Translations under genes and position numbers: made by a program
Part shown: one piece after another, positions 1-6,501 of the stretch
Position numbering within the stretch: position 1 is the stretch's first letter
Layout: each line of letters opens with the position of its first letter
Notes under the pieces: model-generated
Database searches by the model: none
What the model was told of the DNA's origin: nothing
The model's input: the letters and a program-made list of their open reading frames with translations, nothing else
Origin: Acidobacteriota bacterium
GTDB taxonomy: Bacteria; Acidobacteriota; Holophagae; Holophagales; Holophagaceae
Length of the DNA stretch: 6,585 nt
Assembly: GCA_021778785.1 (NCBI GenBank)
Contig: JAJYBX010000116.1
Location: forward strand, 1 to 6,585
Reading direction: 5' to 3'

Positions 1-8
1 GCGTCCCC

Positions 9-506
9 ATGGCCCAGGTCACCCTCAAAGGCAATCCCCTCCACACCTCCGGCGAGCTGCCGAAGGCCGGCACCGCCGCCCCCGCCTTCACCCTGGTGAA
101 GACCGACCTCTCCGAAGTGTCCGCCAGGGACCTGTCTGGCCAGCGCGTGGTGCTGAACATCTTCCCCAGCCTGGACACGCCCACCTGCGCCGCCAGCGTC
201 CGGGCCTTCAACGTGCGGGCCAACGAGAAGCCCAACACCACGATCCTCTGCATCAGCGCCGATCTGCCCTTCGCCCAGAAGCGCTTCTGCGCCGCCGAGG
301 GCCTGGACAAGGTGGTGCCGGCCTCCACCTTCCGGAATGCCGATTTCGGGAAGGCCTACGGCACCACCCTGGTGGACGGCCCCCTGGCCGGCCTCCACGC
401 CCGCGCCGTCGTGGTGCTGGACGAGCAGGGCAAGGTCATCCACACCCAGCTGGTGCCCGAGATCGCCCAGGAGCCCGACTACGCGGCGGCCCTGGCCGTC
501 CTGTAG
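9..506 (+). CDS. tpx: Thiol peroxidase (Tpx, atypical 2-Cys peroxiredoxin)
   Basis: This 165-residue protein reduces hydrogen peroxide and alkyl hydroperoxides using electrons from thioredoxin. The family is periplasmic or cytoplasmic; no signal peptide is visible here, so the cytoplasm is more likely. The peroxidatic cysteine is Cys60 in the motif FPSLDTPTC (Thr57 is the conserved active-site threonine). The resolving cysteine is Cys94, in [12 protein letters not shown]. Arg132 in [11 protein letters not shown] is the conserved catalytic arginine, and the C-terminal [11 protein letters not shown] closely matches the Tpx ending. The length is that of the family (about 165-168), so the gene is complete. 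An additional Cys81 is present. The ATG lies only 8 bases from the window edge, so its ribosome binding site and promoter are mostly out of view. It converges on the chemoreceptor gene and has no evident functional link to the operon opposite. Confidence 0.96.
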   Translation: MAQVTLKGNPLHTSGELPKAGTAAPAFTLVKTDLSEVSARDLSGQRVVLNIFPSLDTPTCAASVRAFNVRANEKPNTTILCISADLPFAQKRFCAAEGLDKVVPASTFRNADFGKAYGTTLVDGPLAGLHARAVVVLDEQGKVIHTQLVPEIAQEPDYAAALAVL

Positions 507-524
507 CCGCAGCCCACCCCGCGT

Positions 525-555
525 GCGGCCTCCCGCCCGGGAGGCCGCGCCGTTT
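525..555 (+). terminator. GC-rich hairpin between convergent genes, probable tpx terminator
   Basis: A perfect 10-bp stem is formed by GCGGCCTCCC (525-534) and GGGAGGCCGC (539-548) around a 4-base loop. It lies in the 56-nt gap between the tpx stop and the stop of the convergent chemoreceptor gene. Only a short T run (TTT at 553-555) follows on the + strand, and there is none on the - strand side, so it is a weak textbook intrinsic terminator. It may still act in both directions or work with Rho. Confidence 0.6.
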
Positions 556-562
556 CAGGGGC

Positions 563-2449
563 TCACTCCGCCTGGAACGCCGTGGCGGAGGCCTTGAGGC
601 CCTCGGCCACGCCCACCAGCTCCCGGGAGGTGTGCACCAGCTCCGGAGCCGTGTTGGCGAGCTGCGCGGCGGCCAGCTGCACGGCCTGGGCCGCGGCCAG
701 GCTGGCCTCCATGCGCCGGCTCACCTCCGTGCTCACCTTGGCCTGGTTCTCGGCGGCCTGGTGGATCTCCCCGGCGGCGAGCTCGATCTCCCCCAGAGCC
801 CCGTCGACCGTGGCCATGGCGGCCACCATCGCCTCCACCCGGGCGGCTCCGGCCTGGAGCGCCGACCGGCTGGCCTCGACCAGTCCGGACACCTGGGCGG
901 CGGCCTTCTCGCTCTGGAGGCTGATCTGGTGCAGCTTCAGGGCCGTGTCCGGCTCCCGGGGCCCCTCCAGGATCTGGCGGCCGGACTGCGCGAGGGACTG
1001 GATGGCCTGGATGGACTGGACGGCCTGGCCGGTGCGTTGGACCACCTCTTCGAGCGCGCCCACCACCGCCTGGGCCTGGCGCGCGGTCTCGCGCACGCGG
1101 CTGCCCGCATCGCGGCCCCCCGCCAGCATGTCCTCGAGGCTGGCCTGCACCTGCAGCACGGAAGCCTGGAGCTGCGTCACGGCGGAGGCCACCTCCTCAG
1201 AGGCCTCCCGCTGCACCCGGGCGCTCTGGGCCAGCTGCCCCGTGGCCGCGGAGACCTGGCCGGCATGGGCGGAGAGGGCCTCGGCACCGCCGCCCAGCCG
1301 CCCGGCGTGGTGCTGGAGGCCCCGCACCAGCTCCCGCAGGCGGGCGCTCATGGCGTTGAAGGCCCGGGTCATGCGGCCCGTCTCGTCGTAGCTGTGCACG
1401 GGCAGCTGGATGCGGAGGTCGCCCCCCTCCATGCGGGCCATGCCCTCGGCCAGCTCCTGGAGGGGCTCGGTGATGAGCACCGTGGCGCGCCAGGTCCAGG
1501 CCAGCACCAGGAGGCCGAACAGCCCGAAGCCGCCCACCAGCAGCCAGCGCCGCACGCCGGCGCTGGCCTCGAACCCGCGGGCCTCCGCCTGGAGATCCCT
1601 GCCGAACCGGTCCTGCACGCCCTTGAGGGCGGCCAGGCGGGCCTCGGCCACCCGCGACCAGACCGGGAGATCCTGATTCAGGCTGCCCGCGCGGGCGGCC
1701 TCCTCCAGATGGGCGAACTCCGGTGCGAAGCTCCCCGCCATGGCGGCCTGGTAGTCCGCCCGGGTCGACGCCGGGGCGGCCGCGAGGAAGGCCGACTCCT
1801 GGGCCTTCCGGGCCGCCGCGGCCTCGTCCAGGCGTTCGACCTGGTCCACCTCGAAGGCGCCCTGGGCGAAGGCCTGGGAGATGATGGCCTGCTCCAGCCC
1901 GGCGGATTCCTTGGCCTGCAGCAGGTTCGCGAAGGCGCGGAGCTGCCCTTCCAGGGGCGTGCCCGCGGCGGGGAGCAGCAGCCGCTCCTCCAGCTGCAGC
2001 AGGCCCTCCACCTCGCGGTGGTAGCCGTCGATGACGCCGGTGCTCCCGGGCCGGTCCGCCCGCTGGCGGAGCTGGCCCAGCCCCCCCAGGTCCAGGGCCG
2101 ACCGGGGCAGCATGGCCTTCAGGCCCGGATCCGTCCCCGCCAGGGCGGCTTCCAGGGTCCGCACCTGGCGGTCGGTCTCCTCCCGGGCCTGGGCCACATC
2201 CCCCTGGCGGGAGGCGCCCTTCGGGCCCCGGGACAGGGCGGTGGCATCGGATTCCGCCTGGAGGGCCTGCGCCAGATCCCCCACGGCCCCCGACACGGCC
2301 GAAGCCGCCCGCACCCGCTGCAGGCGGTCCAGCAGCCGGGTCTGCTGGGCCACCTGGAGGCCCGAGAGCAGGCCTCCGCCGACGACGGGCAGGAGCACCA
2401 GGCCCAGCAGCTTGATGCGGATCCGCACGTGGATGAGGTCGAAGATCAT
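563..2449 (-). CDS. Methyl-accepting chemotaxis-like protein with NIT sensor, HAMP and degenerate signalling domain
   Basis: This 628-residue membrane receptor has a short cytoplasmic N-terminus and a first membrane helix at about 13-31. An all-helical periplasmic region follows (about 32-300), then a second helix at about 302-320, a HAMP linker at about 322-375 and a long helical coiled-coil region to the end. The periplasmic part resembles the nitrate/nitrite-sensing NIT domain: KESAGLEQA at 180-188 followed by FAQGAF fits the family's KE-x-AG-x-ER pattern, with Gln187 in place of Arg. The HAMP shows the EPL...MARMEGGDL pattern and a conserved acidic residue in YDETGRM. The C-terminal domain has MCP-like heptads, for example the stretch around 506-526 that matches the descending helix. 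The conserved tip that binds CheA and CheW (around NLLALNAAIEAARAG) is absent and replaced by a short segment with GPREP at 496-500. The start is an ATG without a recognisable Shine-Dalgarno sequence; no nearby in-frame alternative is better. Family call is sure; chemotaxis signalling is doubtful. Confidence 0.88.
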   Translation of the reverse strand: MIFDLIHVRIRIKLLGLVLLPVVGGGLLSGLQVAQQTRLLDRLQRVRAASAVSGAVGDLAQALQAESDATALSRGPKGASRQGDVAQAREETDRQVRTLEAALAGTDPGLKAMLPRSALDLGGLGQLRQRADRPGSTGVIDGYHREVEGLLQLEERLLLPAAGTPLEGQLRAFANLLQAKESAGLEQAIISQAFAQGAFEVDQVERLDEAAAARKAQESAFLAAAPASTRADYQAAMAGSFAPEFAHLEEAARAGSLNQDLPVWSRVAEARLAALKGVQDRFGRDLQAEARGFEASAGVRRWLLVGGFGLFGLLVLAWTWRATVLITEPLQELAEGMARMEGGDLRIQLPVHSYDETGRMTRAFNAMSARLRELVRGLQHHAGRLGGGAEALSAHAGQVSAATGQLAQSARVQREASEEVASAVTQLQASVLQVQASLEDMLAGGRDAGSRVRETARQAQAVVGALEEVVQRTGQAVQSIQAIQSLAQSGRQILEGPREPDTALKLHQISLQSEKAAAQVSGLVEASRSALQAGAARVEAMVAAMATVDGALGEIELAAGEIHQAAENQAKVSTEVSRRMEASLAAAQAVQLAAAQLANTAPELVHTSRELVGVAEGLKASATAFQAE

Positions 2450-2461
2450 GGGGCACCGGGA

Positions 2462-2475
2462 GGGGCGAAAGCCCC
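2462..2475 (-). promoter_or_regulatory. Small hairpin in the chemoreceptor leader
   Basis: In the mRNA the arms GGGGC and GCCCC enclose the loop TTTC, ending 12 nt before the chemoreceptor ATG. The 12 nt in between (TCCCGGTGCCCC) contain no purine-rich ribosome binding site. The hairpin occupies the place where one would be expected, so it may affect translation initiation. The rest of the 116-nt gap (2450-2565) includes an AT-richer stretch around 2522-2556, the likeliest place for a promoter, but I could not identify convincing -35 and -10 boxes. Confidence 0.35.
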
Positions 2476-2565
2476 CACCAGTGTGCAGGGTGGCGGGCCG
2501 CGGCCAATGCCTGTCAGGACTGGATTTGACTCAGATCACCATTGAGCCTTTTTTACCATGCGCCT

Positions 2566-3816
2566 TCACCGGATGCGGTCCATCCGCCGCAGGCCGGGCA
2601 CCCGCCAGGCTGTGACCCCCACCACGAGGAGGGTCATGCACCCCCCGAACACCACGGAGGGGACGAGGCCCAGGAACCGCGCGGCGACGCCGCTCTCGAA
2701 GGCGCCCAGCTCGTTGCTGGAACCGATGAAGATCTGGTTCACGGACGACACGCGGCCCAGCATGGCGTCCGGCGTGAGGGTCTGCAGCAGGGTGGCCCGC
2801 AGCACCACGCTCACGCTGTCCACGGCCCCGGCGGCGGCCAGGATCAGCAGGCTCAGGACGAGGCTGCGGCTGAGGGCGAAGGCGATCATGGCGACGCCGA
2901 ACCCGGCCACGCAGAGGAGGAGCGTCCGCCCCGCCCGCCGCATCGGCCCCAGGTGGGCCAGCGCCACGCCCATGAGCACCGAGCCCACCGCGGGCGCGGC
3001 CCGGAGGGCGCCGAGGCCCTGGGGCCCCGTCCGCAGCACATCCTTGGCGAAGACCGGCAGCACCGCCACGGCCCCGCCGAAGAGCACGGCGAAGAGATCC
3101 AGGCTGATGGCCCCCAGCAGCAGCTTCTCGGAGCGGACGAAGCGGATCCCCTCGGCCAGGCTCGCCAGCACCGACCCGCCCCGGGCCGCCGCAGGCCGCG
3201 GTACGCGCCGCACGGGCAGCAGGGCCAGGAAGCCCAGGGCGAGGAGGACCATCACGGTGCCGTGGGCGACGACCGGCCCCTTCCAGGCATAGAGCAGGCC
3301 GCCGAGGGCCGGCCCCACCACCATGCCCGTGTGGAAGACGGAGGAGCGCCAGGAGGCGCCGTTGGCGTAGAGGTCCCTGGGCAGCAGCTGGGTGCCGAGG
3401 GCCGTGCTGGCCGGCCGGTAGAAGGCCCGGACGATGCCGGTGAGGAAGATGACGCCGTAGATGGGCCAGACGGCGCGGGCCAGCGGGCCCGACCGGGAGT
3501 GCCAGGTGAAGCTCCAGAGCAGGGCCGAGCAGAGGGCGAGGCTCAGCAGCGAGGCCAGGCAGATGCCCCGGCGGCTCACCCGGTCGGCGGCGTGGCCGCC
3601 GAAGAGGGCCAGGCCGAGGAAGGGCAGCGCCTCGGAGAGCCCCACCAGGCCCAGGGCCAGCGCATCGCCCGTGCGGGCGTAGACCTGCCAGCCCACCACC
3701 ACGCCCTGCATCTGGAGGCCCAGCGTGACCAGCCCCAGCGAATGGATGAACCACCGGTAGTCCGGATCCCGCAGGGCGGCGTAGGGATCGTGCGGGGCCT
3801 CGCCCCCCTCAGCCAC
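2566..3816 (-). CDS. MFS exporter, EntS/MFS_3-like
   Basis: This 416-residue major facilitator superfamily protein is a probable proton-driven exporter in the inner membrane. It has about 12 hydrophobic segments in two halves separated by a polar loop near 200-230. Motif A is clear at 73-83 (GGHAADRVSRR) between helices 2 and 3. Helix 4 has VRAFYRPASTALGTQLLP (129-146), and helix 5 has the antiporter-type GMVVGPALGGLL (164-175). In the second half, LRATLLQTLTPDAMLGRVSS (339-358) and the following SNELGAFESG are typical of the MFS_3 group that includes the enterobactin exporter EntS and macrolide exporters. The substrate cannot be assigned; no siderophore genes are in view. The start is GTG, chosen for its Shine-Dalgarno site and because it precedes the usual LRDPDYRWF opening. 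It begins 57 nt after permease B and is probably co-transcribed with it. Confidence 0.92.
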   Translation of the reverse strand: MAEGGEAPHDPYAALRDPDYRWFIHSLGLVTLGLQMQGVVVGWQVYARTGDALALGLVGLSEALPFLGLALFGGHAADRVSRRGICLASLLSLALCSALLWSFTWHSRSGPLARAVWPIYGVIFLTGIVRAFYRPASTALGTQLLPRDLYANGASWRSSVFHTGMVVGPALGGLLYAWKGPVVAHGTVMVLLALGFLALLPVRRVPRPAAARGGSVLASLAEGIRFVRSEKLLLGAISLDLFAVLFGGAVAVLPVFAKDVLRTGPQGLGALRAAPAVGSVLMGVALAHLGPMRRAGRTLLLCVAGFGVAMIAFALSRSLVLSLLILAAAGAVDSVSVVLRATLLQTLTPDAMLGRVSSVNQIFIGSSNELGAFESGVAARFLGLVPSVVFGGCMTLLVVGVTAWRVPGLRRMDRIR

Positions 3817-3824
3817 GCGGCCCG

Positions 3825-3829
3825 CCTCC
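3825..3829 (-). promoter_or_regulatory. Ribosome binding site of the MFS exporter
   Basis: GGAGG (within GGGAGGC) lies 8 nt before the GTG at 3816-3814. It supports this GTG as the start, since no in-frame ATG is nearby. Confidence 0.7.
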
Positions 3830-3873
3830 CGCGGGAATCGGGTGCTGGGCGGGGGAGATCGGATCGGCGGGCG

Positions 3874-5097
3874 TCACTCGTACCTCAAGGCGTCGATGAC
3901 ATTCAGTCTCGCAGCCTTGAGGGCCGGCAGGAATCCCGCCACCACGCCCACGGCGCCGCTGAAGCCCAGCCCCAGCGCCACGGCCCAGGTCTCCACCACC
4001 GCCGGGATCTCGGCGCGCTGGAGGATGGCCACGGCCGTCGCGGCGACCCCGACGCCCAGCGCTCCGCCCAGGATGGAGAGGACGACGGCCTCGGTGAGGA
4101 ACTGCCACAGGATGCTGTGCTGGGTGGCCCCCGCGGCCCGCCGCAGGCCGATCTCCTGGGTCCGCTCCGTGACGCTCACCAGCATGATGTTCGAGATGCC
4201 GATGCCCCCCACCACCAGCGAGATGCTGGCCGCGACGGCCAGCAGGGTCGTGAGGATGCCCGCCTGCTGCGTCTGCATCTGCACGATGTCGTCCTGCTTC
4301 CGGATGTGGAAGGGATTCTCCTCCTGGGCCGGCACCTTCAGGTGCTGGCGGAGGAGGGCCGTGATCTCGGCCTCGGCCAGTTCGGATTCCCCCTCGTGGG
4401 CGCTCACCATGATCCGCTGGATGGTGTTCCGCCCCATGACCTTCCGCATGACCGTGGTGTAGGGCCCCACGACGAGGTCGTCCTGGTCCCCGAACATGCC
4501 CGCACCTTTCTTCTCCAGCACCCCCACGATCTGGAAGGGCAGGTTGCCGATGCGGAGGGTCTGGCCCAGGGGCTCCTCGCCGTTGGGGAAGAGGTTGGCC
4601 TGCACCGTCTTGCCGATGACGCAGACCTTGGCCTGGCCGCGCACCTCGGCGTCCGTGAAGAACCGCCCCTTCTCCAGCTCCCAGCCCCGGATCTGGAGGA
4701 ACTCCGGGCCGGTGCCCTGGATCTGGCTCAGGTAGTTGGCGTTCTGGTACACCAGGGGCCGGGTGGTGGAGACCTGGGGGGTGGCCGCATGGACGCTGGA
4801 GGCCGCCAGCTCCCGCTGGATCAGCCCGGGGTCGTCATCCTTCAGGATGGCGGCGCTGCCCAGGGCCTGGGGCCCGTGGTGGGTGTGCGTCCCCGGCGCC
4901 CCGGGGAAGATGGTCAGCATGTTCGAGCCCATGTTGCGGATGATGGCGATGGAGGCCCGCTTCGAGCCCTCTCCGATGCCGATCATGGCGATGACCGCCC
5001 CCACCCCCACGATGATCCCGAGCATGGTGAGGAACGCCCGGGTCTTGTTCCGGGTGATGGCAAAAAGGGCCAGCTTCAGAAATTCCAGCAGCGCCAC
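3874..5097 (-). CDS. MacB/FtsX-type ABC transporter permease, copy B
   Basis: This 407-residue inner-membrane permease belongs to the MacB family, which drives export through a periplasmic adaptor and an outer-membrane channel by mechanotransmission. A first membrane helix lies at about 20-41 (AFLTMLGIIVGVGAVIAMIG). A large periplasmic domain (about 42-278, MacB_PCD type) follows, then the FtsX core with helices at about 280-305, 333-358 and 368-392. ERTQEIGLRRAAGA (311-324) is the cytoplasmic loop typical of the family after the second helix, and the end PALKAARLNVIDALRYE is its usual C-terminal signature. Unlike MacB itself there is no fused ATPase domain. It is about three quarters identical, by eye, to permease A just upstream. 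The start is GTG behind a very strong Shine-Dalgarno site. It follows the stop of a 30-codon remnant ORF by 10 nt, so its translation may be coupled to that ORF. Confidence 0.93.
   Translation of the reverse strand: MALLEFLKLALFAITRNKTRAFLTMLGIIVGVGAVIAMIGIGEGSKRASIAIIRNMGSNMLTIFPGAPGTHTHHGPQALGSAAILKDDDPGLIQRELAASSVHAATPQVSTTRPLVYQNANYLSQIQGTGPEFLQIRGWELEKGRFFTDAEVRGQAKVCVIGKTVQANLFPNGEEPLGQTLRIGNLPFQIVGVLEKKGAGMFGDQDDLVVGPYTTVMRKVMGRNTIQRIMVSAHEGESELAEAEITALLRQHLKVPAQEENPFHIRKQDDIVQMQTQQAGILTTLLAVAASISLVVGGIGISNIMLVSVTERTQEIGLRRAAGATQHSILWQFLTEAVVLSILGGALGVGVAATAVAILQRAEIPAVVETWAVALGLGFSGAVGVVAGFLPALKAARLNVIDALRYE
4592..4641. repeat. 50-nt block identical in both permease genes (copy B)
   Basis: These 50 bases are identical to 5987-6036 in permease A. 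They encode the periplasmic VRGQAKVCVIGKTVQANL region. Identity includes every synonymous position, whereas flanking codons differ at third positions. This fits local gene conversion or strong recent homology between the paralogues. Confidence 0.8.
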
Positions 5098-5102
5098 GGT
5101 TC

Positions 5103-5125
5103 ACCTCCTACCGGACCCAGGAGAT
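5103..5125 (-). promoter_or_regulatory. Shine-Dalgarno of permease B with a possible sequestering hairpin
   Basis: The site TAGGAGGTGA (5110-5101) is a near-perfect Shine-Dalgarno sequence 6 nt before the GTG of permease B. Just upstream in the mRNA, ATCTCCT (5125-5119) can pair over 7 bp, including one U-G, with AGGAGGT (5109-5103), leaving a 9-nt loop. The upstream arm lies inside the last codons of the 30-codon ORF, and the TAG stop of that ORF (5110-5108) overlaps the Shine-Dalgarno site. A ribosome translating the small ORF would therefore open the hairpin. The pairing is read directly; regulation is inferred. Confidence 0.5.
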
Positions 5126-5200
5126 TGCAACGGGGCCTCGCGTATCGCCGCAGGCGATGCCGAGAGAAAGGGCGAGTTTGAGGAATTCGAACAGGGCCAT
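5108..5200 (-). pseudogene. Remnant start of a third MacB-type permease, now a 30-codon ORF
   Basis: The ORF begins ATG with its own good ribosome binding site and encodes MALFEFLKLALS, then an unrelated tail ending in ISWVR and a TAG stop. The first 11 residues match the MALLEFLKLAL start of both flanking permeases at 10 of 11 positions. At the DNA level it differs from permease A at 7 of 33 positions, yet only one residue changes. This means the segment diverged while coding for protein and is not a fresh copy. After codon 11 the similarity stops, so most of a third permease was probably deleted. The remaining ORF could still be translated as a leader that couples to permease B. It has no recognisable function of its own. 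Confidence 0.6.
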
Positions 5201-5206
5201 GGCCGG

Positions 5207-5211
5207 CCTCC
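5207..5211 (-). promoter_or_regulatory. Ribosome binding site of the 30-codon ORF
   Basis: GGAGG lies 6 nt before the ATG at 5200, an ideal spacing. The local context GGGAGGCCGGCCATGGCCCTG resembles the start of permease A (GGGGAGGCGCCATGGCCCTG), which supports common origin and suggests that the small ORF is still translated. Confidence 0.6.
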
Positions 5212-5268
5212 CGTCCAGGAGTGCTCCCCTCCATTATCGACCCCGGGGGAGGCCTGGCCAGCGGGCGA

Positions 5269-6486
5269 TCACTCGTAGCGCAGCGCGTCGATCACGTCCA
5301 GGCGCGCGGCCTTCACCGCCGGCAGGAAGCCCGCCACCACGCCCACGACGCCACTGAAGCCCAGCCCCAGGACCACGGCCCAGTTCTGGACCACCGCGGG
5401 AACCTGGAAGCGCTGGAGGATGAGGATGGTGGTGAAGGCGAAGGCGACCCCGATGAACCCGCCCAGGATGGCCAGGACCATCGCCTCGGTGAGGAACTGC
5501 CAGAGGATGCTCCGCTGGGTGGCGCCCAGCGCGCGGCGGATGCCGATCTCCCGGGTCCGTTCCGTGACGCTCACCAGCATGATGTTGGAGATCCCGATGC
5601 CGCCCACCACCAGCGAGATGCTGGCGGCCACCGCCAGGAGGGCCGTGAGGATGCCCGCCTGCTGGGTCTGCATCTGCACGATGTCGTCCTGCTTGCGGAT
5701 CATGAAGGGGCTCTCGTCCTTGGGGGTGAGCTTCATCCGCTGGCGGAGGAGGGCCGTGATCTCCGCCTGGGCCAGTTCGGCCCGCCCTTCCTGGGCGCTC
5801 ACCATGAGCCGCTGGATCTTGTCCCGGCCCATGATCTTCCGCATCACGGTGGTGTAGGGTCCGACGATGAGGTCGTCCTGGTCGCCGAACATCCCGGCGC
5901 CCTTCTTCTCCAGCACGCCCACCACCTGGAAGGGGAGGTTGCCGATGCGGATGGTCTGGCCCACGGGATCCTCCCCGTTGGGGAACAGGTTGGCCTGCAC
6001 CGTCTTGCCGATGACGCAGACCTTGGCCTGGCCGCGGACCTCGCCCTCCGTGAAGAAGCGGCCCTCCTCCATCTCCCAGCCCCGGATCTCCGGGAACTCC
6101 GTGTTGGTGCCCTGGATCTGGGTCATGTAGTTGTAGTTCTGGTAGATCACGGGGCGGCTGGTCTGCACCACGGGCGAGGCGGCCACGACGCTCGAATCCG
6201 ACAGCTCCTGCTCGATGAGGGGGGCGTCCGATTCCAGCAGGATGTCGGCACTGCCCATGGCCTGGGGTCCGAACCGCCCCGTGCCCTGGCCCGGGAAGAT
6301 GAAGAGCATGTTGGAGCCCATGTTCCGGATGAGGGCGATGGAGGCCTGCTTCGAGCCCTCCCCGATGCCGATCATGGCGATCACCGCCCCCACGCCCACG
6401 ATGATCCCGAGCATGGTGAGGAACGCCCGCATCTTGTTCCGGGTGATGGCAAATAAGGCAAGCTTCAGGAACTCGAGCAGGGCCAT
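5269..6486 (-). CDS. MacB/FtsX-type ABC transporter permease, copy A
   Basis: This 405-residue paralogue of permease B shares its architecture: first membrane helix at about 20-41, periplasmic domain about 42-276, FtsX-type helices at about 278-303, 331-356 and 366-390, the cytoplasmic loop ERTREIGIRRALGA (309-322) and the C-terminal LPAVKAARLDVIDALRYE. It has no ATPase domain, so it needs a separate MacB/LolD-type nucleotide-binding subunit. The copies agree almost completely over residues 1-66, 157-222 and 265-310. They differ most in the periplasmic stretch at about 67-135 and in the third membrane helix, where copy A has FAFTTILILQRFQ and copy B has VAATAVAILQRAE. The two could form a heterodimer or serve different substrates. 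The ATG is preceded by GGAGG at 4-nt spacing, and the start lies 15 nt after the stop of the upstream gene, indicating an operon. Confidence 0.94.
   Translation of the reverse strand: MALLEFLKLALFAITRNKMRAFLTMLGIIVGVGAVIAMIGIGEGSKQASIALIRNMGSNMLFIFPGQGTGRFGPQAMGSADILLESDAPLIEQELSDSSVVAASPVVQTSRPVIYQNYNYMTQIQGTNTEFPEIRGWEMEEGRFFTEGEVRGQAKVCVIGKTVQANLFPNGEDPVGQTIRIGNLPFQVVGVLEKKGAGMFGDQDDLIVGPYTTVMRKIMGRDKIQRLMVSAQEGRAELAQAEITALLRQRMKLTPKDESPFMIRKQDDIVQMQTQQAGILTALLAVAASISLVVGGIGISNIMLVSVTERTREIGIRRALGATQRSILWQFLTEAMVLAILGGFIGVAFAFTTILILQRFQVPAVVQNWAVVLGLGFSGVVGVVAGFLPAVKAARLDVIDALRYE
5987..6036. repeat. 50-nt block identical in both permease genes (copy A)
   Basis: This is the partner of the identical block at 4592-4641, at the same place in the other paralogue. 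The pair are direct repeats about 1.4 kb apart and could support homologous recombination that removes one permease. Confidence 0.8.
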
Positions 6487-6490
6487 GGCG

Positions 6491-6495
6491 CCTCC
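6491..6495 (-). promoter_or_regulatory. Ribosome binding site of permease A
   Basis: GGAGG (in AGGGGAGGCGCC) lies 4 nt before the ATG at 6486. The spacing is slightly short but the match is good. It sits in the 15-nt gap after the upstream stop codon. Confidence 0.6.
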
Positions 6496-6501
6496 CCTGG
6501 C

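Noticed and set aside
2496..2505. Palindrome GGCCGCGGCC upstream of the chemoreceptor, a possible operator
   Set aside because: Short G/C palindromes are common in DNA of this composition and nothing else supports protein binding.
2526..2554. TTGACT followed at 17 nt by a T-rich stretch, a possible + strand promoter
   Set aside because: The -10 position reads TTTTTT, a poor match, and no + strand gene lies downstream.
2530..2554. CTCA...TGAG followed by six Ts, a possible terminator
   Set aside because: The stem is only 4 bp with a 9-nt loop and points along the + strand, where no transcript is expected. In the direction of the operon the T run becomes A.
5142..5160. Stem ATCGCC-GCA-GGCGAT inside the 30-codon ORF, considered as an attenuator
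   Set aside because: It is only 6 bp of perfect pairing with a 3-base loop and has no T run after it. It may contribute to leader folding but does not stand as a terminator.
2542..5181. Very long open frame on the + strand (879 codons) opposite the MFS and permease genes
   Set aside because: Its product is a low-complexity His/Gly/Arg/Glu-rich string with no family features. It is the mirror of well-supported - strand genes in GC-rich DNA. The same applies to the + strand frames at 632-2545 and 5221-6456 and to the - strand frames at 1197-2507 and 2531-3754.
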